A DNA stretch of 64,000 nucleotides, taken from assembly GCA_964019425.1 (NCBI GenBank), contig OZ025855.1:124001-188000 (forward strand), read 5' to 3'. The position numbers and the translations under genes are program-made. Positions within the stretch are counted from its first letter, which is position 1, and every line of letters starts with the position of its first letter. The stretch comes from Flectonema sp. DT1601. Taxonomy: Eukaryota > Euglenozoa > Diplonemea > Diplonemida > Diplonemidae. Under the pieces are notes generated by a model. It was not told the origin of the DNA. It saw only the letters and a list, made by a program, of their open reading frames with translations, and ran no database searches. This document shows, in pieces, positions 25,451-35,900 of the stretch.

Positions 25451-25918
25451 TTTGTTAAAATGAAAGTCTTCTTGTTTTCTGAAAGGGAAAAAAAAAAAAG
25501 GTATAAAATATTCCATATGCTTCACATGGATTGTGTTGTAATAAAAAAAATAATTTTATTATAAATCGTCGTTAGCAACCAAGGGGAAGCATTTTTTTTA
25601 AGTGAAAAAAAAAACCTGGAAGAAAAAGAGAGAAAAAAAAAAAACATAATTTTTTGAACGTAAAATCCTTTTCTCAACACCACACCACTTTAGTAATAAC
25701 ATTAAGGCTCGAAAGCGTTTCTAACTAGGCAGCTTGAAAGTGCCCGAGAGCGAGAGTGTACGTGTGTTCTTGTGAACGTGTTCATCACCAGTTGAAGGCT
25801 GCAGTAAACCCATCACTTACTAGTTAAGTAATGTTATGAATAATTTCATTTATTTATAAGTAGCGATGCGGAGGTTCTCTACGCGCTGCTCAAGTAGACA
25901 TCAGAAATCAGAAGGGAC

Positions 25919-27361
25919 TTACCTAACGGCGATATCAAAGCATTTCTTCAACGGTTTTTGAGAATCAACGTTCTCAGGAATGATGTAATCAATGAACGAC
26001 GGGTGACGAGGACCATTTAGCTGTTTATTTCTTATTCTAATGCATGCCTGACAGAGTGGAGGATAGGCATTTGAGAACACTTCCCAGGATTTGAATTTTA
26101 CTCGAGTATCCCAGTCAATGTAGTATTGCAATAAGTCTGGATTATCAAGCAGGCAATTGAGGTATTTTGATAACGACTGCAGTGAGGGAAAGTCAGATAT
26201 TTTTATAACAGAATGAGATGTCGGTAAAAAGTTTTCGATATTTGGAGCCCCAAGGTAAACCGGTACAGAACCAACACCGAGAGGTTCATAAACTTTCTCA
26301 GTGACATAGTCAAGAGAAGCACTGTTTTCAATTATAATTGTAAAAGGATATCTACTTAGCGTGCAAGCTTTTATCACGGAACGGGCTGAACTTACCCCAC
26401 GACACCACTTTACATCCTTAACATCGTGGGTGTGTTGACATCTACCATAACTATGAATTGGAAAATATTTTTTCAAAAATAAAACCACCGCGTCTCTCCA
26501 GTGAGCTGTGAACTGACAATTCGAAGAAAAGAATGCGGCTGCTCTCAACACTTTGTCGCTTGCTTTGAGATTTCTAAACGATTGAACCGCTTGTGATGTA
26601 GCCTTGTCTCTACAGAGAGCCCAGTTATAATAATTAAGGGGGATATCACTACCCATGGGATAGCTAATAGAGAGATTAAATGAATCCCAAAAGTCAGGTG
26701 TCCAATCCTTTCCTAAATAACGACCTTTATAACTCCTCGCGAGGCTCTTCCTACGACCTTCAAGATTTTCAATATTCCAAGCTATTAGAACTTTATTACT
26801 TGGGTTGGTCTTCCAGTCGTATATGTGTTTATCTTCTTCCCACTTGCGGGCGAGGTCAACCACAAAAGCATCAGCTTCGTTAACTGAAGCCGCATCTCTT
26901 TTTGAATTCAGTTGGCATTTGACTGGGCATTCCAACGGGTTTTGCGTCATTCGGGGTATTTCTGCCACCCACAAGATGACGGGTCTTTCATCAATGTTTG
27001 TATGAGGACGGACACATGGGTAAAGCGATGTTGCATTCTGTCCAGTTGCCATTCTTCTGGTAGTTAGGAATTCCATGTGGTCTCCTCGTAGTAGATCATC
27101 GTTAAGAGAGCATTTCGCATCGTAGAATGTCATGTCACTAAACTGTGCACATTTTAAAGTAGTTTTCTTGTCAGATAGTTGTTTAGATACGACGCGTACC
27201 TCTGTTGGTGATGGTTTTGTTACCAGAGTCTGTTCAACTACTTCGGTTGGGTTATTACTGGTTGGTTGGTAACTCTCTATACGAAATGATCCGAAGACAC
27301 CTACAGCTCCCAACAACACCACCACCACAACTACTATTGCAATGCATCCCCTCGTACTCAT
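25919..27361 (-). CDS. GT10-family alpha-1,3-fucosyltransferase, type II membrane protein
   Basis: The frame encodes 480 residues from the ATG at 27361. Residues 5-26 form a signal anchor (GCIAIVVVVVVLL...), followed by a Pro/Thr/Ser-rich stem and a luminal catalytic domain from about 125. The GT10 donor-binding signature lies near residues 333-375: FTIIIENS, then DYVTEKVYEPL, then GSVPVYLG. The family transfers fucose from GDP-fucose to GlcNAc on glycans in the Golgi. Several cysteines around 440-475 fit the family's C-terminal disulfides. The stop overlaps a perfect donor: the last codon and TAA read AG|GTAAGT at 25922. Splicing to 25798 would add 32 residues and end at a TAA at 25702-25704 (511 residues); splicing to 25478 would join the next gene. 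The family call is firm; the 3' end is not. Confidence 0.88.
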   Translation of the reverse strand: MSTRGCIAIVVVVVVLLGAVGVFGSFRIESYQPTSNNPTEVVEQTLVTKPSPTEVRVVSKQLSDKKTTLKCAQFSDMTFYDAKCSLNDDLLRGDHMEFLTTRRMATGQNATSLYPCVRPHTNIDERPVILWVAEIPRMTQNPLECPVKCQLNSKRDAASVNEADAFVVDLARKWEEDKHIYDWKTNPSNKVLIAWNIENLEGRRKSLARSYKGRYLGKDWTPDFWDSFNLSISYPMGSDIPLNYYNWALCRDKATSQAVQSFRNLKASDKVLRAAAFFSSNCQFTAHWRDAVVLFLKKYFPIHSYGRCQHTHDVKDVKWCRGVSSARSVIKACTLSRYPFTIIIENSASLDYVTEKVYEPLGVGSVPVYLGAPNIENFLPTSHSVIKISDFPSLQSLSKYLNCLLDNPDLLQYYIDWDTRVKFKSWEVFSNAYPPLCQACIRIRNKQLNGPRHPSFIDYIIPENVDSQKPLKKCFDIAVR

Positions 27362-27362
27362 C

Positions 27363-28811
27363 CTGTTGGGGGAGTAGACAATTGCTTTATTAGTTTTATA
27401 TAAGAAATACACTACTTGTTTCATTTTTCCATTCTCGCTGTAATATTTGATTGCTGTAAAAAACTTTAACAAAAAAAAAAAAACACGCTATCAAACTCAA
27501 AAGACGTTCAGAGTCACTAACAATGGCCTTCAAAGGACAGTGGGTAATAGCGAAGCAAATTATCAAAACAAAAAAAAGCGAAAGGAAAAAAAAGTATTTA
27601 CTTTTTTTTGAGGACTTCGTACTTTACGATCATACAATAAAAGGGAACATAGTCTGCGGTCCTTTTTTTTTATTTAGCTTTTTCCTTGTTCTTCCTTGTT
27701 TCGTCGATTTCTTGTTGTTATTGTTATTGTTGTTGTTTATTTTTTTTAATTAGCAGCAGAGTATGTGTCTCTATTAAGGGTTTCTGCTGTATATCGTAAA
27801 AGCAACAAAAAAAAAAAAAAAAAAAACTTTAAAACATCAAAAAAAAAAAAAAAAAAAAAAAAACAGTGGGAAAACAGAGCAATCGTGTTTTGGTTCCTCG
27901 CATTGAAACTGCGTGTGAATGCCGAAAGATAGTTGCTCTGGAAATTGCGATTCCCGGAAGGCACTCAACAGATCAGTTGTGTCACATAGCGATTTCAGTC
28001 CTAACGCGTAAGTTGCTATGAAAAAAACGCTCGCGTCACATCTGATACTGTGAACCTCAAAAGCTGCGCACCTGGGATTTGTGTTCGCGGTATAGCGGCA
28101 TAAGCCTTAAAAAGAAATATCGGTAAAAAAAAAATTACGTAGCATTCTCCCCAAAGGGTGGAGAATGCTATTTGTTATTTAAAAAGAATGAAAAAAAGTC
28201 TATAACTGGATGGATGGATTGGAAAGAAATCACCTCCTCGACTACCTTCGTACGCATGCGCATAGTCGATAAACCACACTAAAGGAACAATTGAATAAAT
28301 TAAAGACTCACATGAAACAAACCTGGGAGAGTCTCACACGTCGTCTTTTTCACCTCAGACGATATCGATAGATAAAGGTACCGATGCAGTCACCAGTTTG
28401 GCGAGAGAAATAATGAAACAATTATTAAACAACTTCTTTTTTTTGCTTGGAAGATAATTTACAGGCTTACAAAAGCAGCAACGCAAGCTAAAAAAAATTG
28501 TTAATGTGTGTGAATGAAAAAACAAGAATGTGCGGGCTGCAACATGCGCCCACCCAGAATAGCAGAAAATAAAATAAAGTTGCATCTGGTCAGCTTTTTT
28601 TTTTTTTTTTTTTTTTTTTTTGTAATTAAAAAAGAACTCTCGCAAAAGAAGTACCAAGTCAATTTTGTGAGGGAGGACACTAAATTGGACATGCACCACA
28701 ACTAATTTTATTTCACATTGCCTCGCAGTGTAGGTAAGAATCGATCGAAATGAGAGTTCCTGATTGATGTATTGCTTTTAATATTATTTATAACTGACAC
28801 CACTACATTAC
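27363..28811. other. gene-free spacer between ACT and fucosyltransferase genes
   Basis: About 1.45 kb without a supported gene. It holds A and T runs (about A20 at 27808-27826, A24 at 27840-27863 and T26 at 28596-28621) and the strong hairpin at 28140-28170. The small frames in it are translations of these runs. Confidence 0.6.
28140..28170. other. 11-bp perfect inverted repeat (hairpin)
   Basis: TAGCATTCTCC at 28140-28150 and its exact complement at 28160-28170 flank a 9-nt loop whose ends can also pair. It is the longest perfect stem I found outside homopolymers. It sits in the 3' spacer of the ACT gene, 0.65 kb beyond its stop, and could act at the RNA level or be a remnant of a small inverted-repeat element. 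Confidence 0.7.
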
Positions 28812-29688
28812 TTAAATAATAATAAACATACCTGTACTCTCACCCAACGATTTGATACCACCACAGACTGCATCTCTCGTGAGCTGTTTGTATCATAAAT
28901 AAATAATGAATTATTATATGTGAGAAAAAGTAACAGTTCAGAGAAGCTGGCACATACCTGTTGTGGAATATCGAGAACGAAGCGACACTTGTACATTGGA
29001 GGACTACCGACAGGAGACACAGCTGTTTTTGTTGGTATTTTTAGCTGTTGTCGATAAGCCATGTTTTTTTTAAAAAAATTAAAAAATTTAAAAAAGACAA
29101 ACCCATTTCACTTGCTAGATTCATAACAATGATGTCATGTTTGGTAAAGAAGCTCATTAGGTTTGATAAAATGCCGGGTTTGTTATCACCAGACATGGTA
29201 AGCACTCTACCTACACGTCCAGCACCTACAACAGCAGCTTCAGTTGCCGGTCCTGATTTGTGTACCCAAGTTTCAGTTCCGGTTACCTTCTCAAGTTCTG
29301 CTGTTAGAATCTCAATCGCGTCTGTTTTACTTCGTACGTGCATCATCATACTGAAGTCACCTCCTAGTAGAGTTGCTCTCGAACCTAAGATGTCAACCGT
29401 GTGTTCTGAAACACAAGTAGCAACGTCAGCTAACATTCCAATCCTTTCTGGTCCAGTGACGTGTAAAATAAAATAATTGTATTGCTCTACAGCCTTCATG
29501 TCTTTCTTTACTTGTACTTCTTCTTTCAACTCTCTTAAAGCGTCTCTTAACTTCTCCATACCTTTACTGCTAGCTCCTTTTGGTTCTAACTTATTGATGG
29601 CTGACTCAATATCACTGATACTCATTTGAGTTCTTCTTTGAGCAAATCCCCTGCTGGAGGAGTTGGCGAGCATTCGTCTTATCATCAT
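28812..29688 (-). CDS. tandem ACT-domain protein, GcvR-like, probably mitochondrial
   Basis: Three exons join in frame: 29688-29103, 29022-28958 and 28883-28812 (introns of 80 and 74 nt, GTTTGT...ACAG and GTATGT...ACAG), giving 240 residues. An Arg/Ser-rich N-terminus (MMIRRMLANSSSRGFAQRR) looks like a mitochondrial presequence. A short helical region leads into a first ACT domain (about 75-135; VTGPERIGMLADVATCV) and a second (about 160-235; GDNKPGILSNLMSFF). Tandem ACT domains of this kind resemble bacterial glycine-cleavage regulator GcvR; they usually bind amino acids. The second domain is only complete after splicing, which supports the introns. The last codons read GESTGMFIII then TAA; a donor-like GTATGT at this point leaves the extreme C-terminus uncertain. 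TTACATCAG at 29714-29716 precedes the start by 25 nt. Confidence 0.8.
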
Positions 29689-29970
29689 TTTTTGGGTGAG
29701 TGTCGGGGGGTAGCTGATGTAAAATACGTAACATAATGTGATCAAAATAATAAAAAAGAAAATATTTTGGTTTATTGGAAGGCTCCTATAACCAATAACT
29801 GTAAAGGAGGGTTAGCAAACGCCTTAAAAAAAAAAAGGAAACTGAAAGTAGTTTCGTGTAAGTGACTAAACAAAAACAATAAAATAATTTTTTTATACTT
29901 TTTGAAAATGTAATTGAGCAAAATTAAAAATAATAATAAAAAAAAGTAAATCCAGTTTTTTTTCACTCTT

Positions 29971-32900
29971 TTACTTTCCTTCTCTGAGAGGCTTTAATTC
30001 CTTTTTATCTTCGTAGTTTTTCTGATTTGGTTTCTTTAGTTGAGAACTGCTAAGGATTCTTCCCGGAATGGTAGCAACTGGTGGGGGAGTCCTGTGCTGT
30101 AATCGATCAACGAATGAGTTTAGAATGTTCTCTTCTCGACTCTTCATCACCGGACGAGGTGACGAAGTTCTTCCAGCAATGTCTTCACTAACAACACTCT
30201 TCGGTACATGTTTATGAGGTAAAGCGTAATTAAACCATCTCTTCAGCTTCTTGCGAATTTTTTGCTTTTTCTTCTTAGCCGCAATCTTTGCCTGAAGATC
30301 CTGAATTTGAATACTTCGCTCCTGTTCACGTATGAGAGTGGTTCGCCGTTGTTCTATTCTAGACTGCAGTTGTAGATGTTCAGCCATTTCGATTGTGTCT
30401 TTCCTCTTTAAGACAGCAGCTGGAACTGCACTTGTTGCAGCAGCTCTAAACAAGTCTGCGTAATTCTCGCTAGTCAGCTGGTAGTTAGTCTGGTGAGACA
30501 TATCCTCAAGTGTTGTTAATCTTCCTCTCAGAGCACACAGTTCAGTATTTCCATCGTTAAGTTGTTGATTTTGTTGTTCGTATTTTTCTTCCAGTTGATG
30601 TTTCTCATTGTCAGTGTCGGTGTTGCTTTCTAGTTGGAGTATCTTTGATTTCATGAAATCGAGTTCTTGTTCTCTGTTCTTCCGTGTTAGTTCAAGTTTC
30701 TCTATTTGAGTTGATATTAATTGAGACTCAACTTGCATTTGTTTACGAGCGTCTCGTTCTTCTGATTGTTTGTCGAGAGCTTCAGCAACTGTTCTGTTGA
30801 GATCTTTTATTAGAACGTCGTTTTGTTCTATTTGAGACATCAGTTCAGATTCTCGACGGCGGAGGGCATGAGTTGTATTTCTCTCGTCAGCGATGTCGAC
30901 TTCGAGTTGGGCGGCGTACAGTTGGAGTTGCTCAGATACAATTCTGAGATTGTCACCTTGAAGCCCATGACAAATATAATAACGAAATCCATGGAGTGCA
31001 CCAACTTCTCTGAAATACTGTTCCGCATTAGATAACGATTGCTGTGGAGCATCGTCATCTTCATCTGTTGACCAATCGCTTTCATCTTCCGGGTGATCAG
31101 AACCTTCTGAGTCATCGTCTTCAGTTACTTCTGGTTTCTTAATTGCAACCTTATACCTTCCAACGTTATTCATCTTCTTCACATCATACAATGAAATGCA
31201 TTTAAATCTTCCTGTGAGGGTCCATCCTTTAGCTGTTTCATTCTTAGTTCTGTGATGCCCTCTTACCAATCTTGTTTGTTTACCTTTGCTGTATATAACA
31301 ATGCTATTTGGTGATAAGTTGTCTTGTTGTTGTTCTGGTTGTGCATAGAAACGGCCGACTTCTGTTGTGGAAGTGTTTTTATTAACATCTGAAATGAGTT
31401 CGATTCGAGTTCCTCCGTCACCTCCAACAGCTGTAATGACATAGAGATTAAAACTATAACACGGCAATAACAATACTGGTATACTATTGTCTTGTTGACC
31501 TTCAAACTTTGATAATGCTACTAATTGAGAAGAGCCTTTGTTGTGGAGGTTTAATACTCCAACACTTTGACAACAAAAATCTGGTTCTTCATTTAACATC
31601 TTTCCATAAACTAGAATCTTTAAAACACATTGTGGTAAGTAAATCATAACATATTCCATCAGTTGTTGATTTTCGAATATTACTTTTCTAAGTTTCTTCG
31701 TTGCCTCAGCAGCAATAAAGTAAAACAGTAAGATCATCACCAGACAATTAATCAAAGCTAATAATAAAGTAACAACGTAGAACAGCACTCGACGGTCTCG
31801 GTGGGTGGAATCAGGATCTAAAACGTAATATCCGTCACTCCACTTTACAACATACAGAAGACCAATGTTAAGTGTTAGGAGTATAGTTGAAAGAGAAAGA
31901 GATTCAAGATGATTAAGGCCAGGTGTTCGGTATGGTTGTCCAACTTGTTGTAATGCGACGGCAATCATCAAAACTAAGATAGCGACGAATGAAGTCCAAA
32001 CCGTTGATTCTTCTGAAGACGATGCTCCAAACTCAACCACAAAAACGATAGCAGCCTTTCGTAGCATAACAACTGACTCCCACCACCATCTGTCTGGTAT
32101 TGTTCCGTAACTGTTACCCGTTCTGTAACCTGATAGTACGAAACTAAACATTTTATACGTCGCACTTCGTCCTCTCTTTTTTCGTAATTTTGATATCAAT
32201 AGCATCCCTCCAAAAGGAATACCAACGCCAGTTAAAATAATACAAACAATAGCAGCAACTTGATAATTATTGTAAGTACTTCCTTCACACGTAATGCTTC
32301 GATCAGCCATCAAGTATAGTGTCTCATTGTGATTGAGATCGTCGTGTTTTATGATATCTTCTGAAGGTAGTGATGACTCAACAGCATTTACCCAAAGTTG
32401 GTATTCCGGGGACGTAGAAGGGTGTGCTCTTGATATTGTTTCACACTGAAACAATTTGGCATTAACTTGCAGTAGGGTCGGGTAAATTAAAAATAAGAAT
32501 ACGACCATCGTCTGAACCCAAACTACCCAAAGTTTTCGATGATCAATACCGAGCTTTGCTGCAATCCAATTTTGTTCGTAACCATCTTCAATAGAGATGG
32601 TGCTGCAATGAGATATATTTTCAAGTCGTGAAGACTGATTGATGTCGTCACCTTCATCATCTCGAAGTAGTGGAGGAGGTTCTATGACAGCATTTAATTT
32701 GAGACTGTTCGATCTGTCTCCAGATTCGATAGTCATGTCAAAATTTGATTCACCGGTTTGCTGTAGTTGAGGCATTTCGATATCTGTTGTCGACATTGTT
32801 TCCGTTGTTTGATTAAGATCAGTTCTCTTTCTGTAGGCTCTGATAACTCTGGTTAGCTTGAGAACCATGAATATAATTCCAACCACACAAGTGACTATTA

Positions 32901-35900
32901 GAGGCATTAAATTCACAACGATCAGTTTGTTGTAGAAGTTCAATTCAAACAAACAGTTTGCCGCGCTGTACTCTGTCGGTATCTCACCAACAGTAGTCTG
33001 AAAGGTATACAAAGGCTGCAACGTCCGTTGCAAATTAGAACTAAACGACCCACAGCGAGATGCAATAGTCAAGTGTGAAATAGTAATTTTAATAAGAACA
33101 GCAAACGGATCATGTTTCTTTGGTTGTAGTGTAAGTAATATGAATAACCCAACAGCTAGTGTCGCTAGCACAACACCAGAACTGAATATAATTACATTAG
33201 AAACATAGGAACCACACTTAGCACAATGTTCTGTACCCCATGCTTTTCCATATCCCGATTCACATATTGAACATCGAGGATTGTTGTAGTAAGACTTGTA
33301 ACCTTCTCCACATGTGTCCCCTTCATAACATGAATCAGATCCTTGAGGTCGTCCACAAGGATATATAACTGGTGAGTTTGGACCAGCATGCCAATAACCC
33401 TTCCTAGCTAATAAAAATTCAGTTCCATTACACACAGCGTTTAATGGACACTTCGGACAAGCACTAACCCTTCGTATTGCTGGAAGAGCATACCTACTGA
33501 TGTTGTCATAGTATGGACAGCTGTTTATAATAATTGGATTGCTACTGATGGGAGTCATTCCATCAGAAGTAATAAATAACTTGTAAGGAACATTAATCAG
33601 ACCCTGAACCTTTAAGTCAATTGTTGTATTACTTTGCGATGAATCTAAAAAATAAATAAAACTATCTCTACCGTCAGGTTTTGGTTTCCAATATGCTAAT
33701 AGCTTTTTTTGAGTTCGATGGGAATTTATGATTCGACTGAAATCGTCTGCGATTGAAACGACTGCGGGATGAGTGAGTTCACCCGACCAATCAACTATTG
33801 GAGGAGGCTGAATATTAAATATCAGATGGTAACTACTAGCTACCGTAAATGATATCCCTGTACTATAAAAATAACTACCTCTGGGGACCTGGTAGTCAAC
33901 AGAGCATGTTGCTGTGCTGGGTTTTGCAGCAACACAAATCTCAAGTGGAACATCGACAGACACTGCTGTCGACGCTTCAGAACTTAAAGTCCAAGTAAAA
34001 CTATTCGCGTTAGAGACTTCCACTGCTACTGTTGATCCAATTCTGTCACAACTTGGTGTGCAATTACATTTTGTACACACTGGAATCTTACTACTGACGT
34101 CGTTGGTCCCACACTGCCCAAGTTCTTGTATTGACAACCAAAGCATTAAAGGAGTGATTCCCATCCCTGTTACTCTGAGGTTTATATTACTCCCTCTGGC
34201 TACGTTTAGCAGCTCTCCTGGATGAACGTCACCAATTGAGAGTGTGAATGCTGACACAGAGTAGGATGATAAAACAAAATATGAACTTTTTGGAGGAGCT
34301 GTAAGACTACTGCATTGACCATGACTTCTACAGTCAGATATCCACAAAGAATGTGTTGTTGCTAATGCTTTCAAAGGAGGAAGACAGAATTGATGTTCGG
34401 AAATTGAAGATTCAACGAAGATGTGTCCTCCGCTGATTTCATGAGCGCATGTTGAGATTTTATTTTGAACTGGCTGACCATCAACAGATATCCATACTTG
34501 TTGAGAGTGATCACCGAGTTGAACAGACACAACAGACCCTGTCGCAGCTAATGATCCGATAACACTTCCTTCTGGTTCATTAGAGAGGCTTACAATGGAA
34601 GTTACCATCAGATACGTTTCTTTAACTTGTATCCAACTTCCTACTTCTTCTGTCGATATGCAAATAAAATAAATACCTGCGTCATTTGGTGATCTGAATC
34701 TCACTGATACAGCTCCGTTAACATTCCGTAGTGAAGTCACAGCTGACTGAGTAGTGCAATCAGATTGTGAGGACAGAATAAAAGACAACGAATCCAATAA
34801 AAGATACAACAAAACGTTTTCACTCACCGTCTCAATCGGAAGTTTTATTTCATTGTTTGGCAACACGGCTACTTTTTTTCCAATTTGGAATGACAACGGT
34901 GCTAATAAAACCAACTGAATACCTCGAACAGGGTACCCTACCTGACCATGCTGCGAAATACAAATAACAAAACGCTCATTCCCACTTGGAATGATAGGCG
35001 ATGTAAAGCTATACGACGATAATGACGTTTGTTTGGATAGGTCAGCAGTTTTATTTTCAACCTGACAGAGTTCATCAACAGAAGAAAAAAGTATCAACGG
35101 CAAGTCAAACAGGTCTCTATTCGTTGATATTCGTGAGCTATTTACTACTGGTATCAGTACATCATCCTTACCCTCATGGTAAGCAATAGAACGTTTTTGT
35201 GTGACGGTGTACCTTCCTAGAGAGAGTTGTGTCACCGTAATAAAAATACCCGTCGGAATAACAAAATCATAATTTCTAAGACTTTTTAATGACCTGCTGG
35301 TAGGAGCTGCAGCAACACAAATTTCGAAAATCTGTCCGACAGGTATATGCGAATCATCATTAATAAGAGACACAACTTCTGAATCAGAAGTCTTTTCCCC
35401 TTTGCTGATTGCATAAACTGGTAGTAACCCTGAACATTCCAATGCCAATGCCGTATACAAGTCCCATGATGTATTTCCCAAACCAGTTCCAACCATTCGC
35501 ATTGGAAACGCCACCCCTTCCACAATTGTAAAAGTGTATTGACTTCCGAGTGAAATCAAATTAATATTTTCAATTGCGTTGAATATTAATATTTGAATAT
35601 CAGTTTGGATTCCATTTAAACATAAAAACATTTCAGAATTGACGTCGGAGTTGGAGATATTAGTAATCAGTTTATTGTTAGGCTGTGGGATCACACGTAG
35701 CCCTTCACACTGAGTAACGCTTCTCAACATTGAAGACCCACAAGACTGTGATGAATCTTGTCGATTTAGTAATCTAGAATTCGACAATTCAACTGTCAAA
35801 ATATCACTAAAACCATAAACAGGAATCCCCATTTCAGTATCAATCATATAACTTATAAATCCTCCATGAAGAACACAACCTTTGCAGTTGAGCCCAAGCA

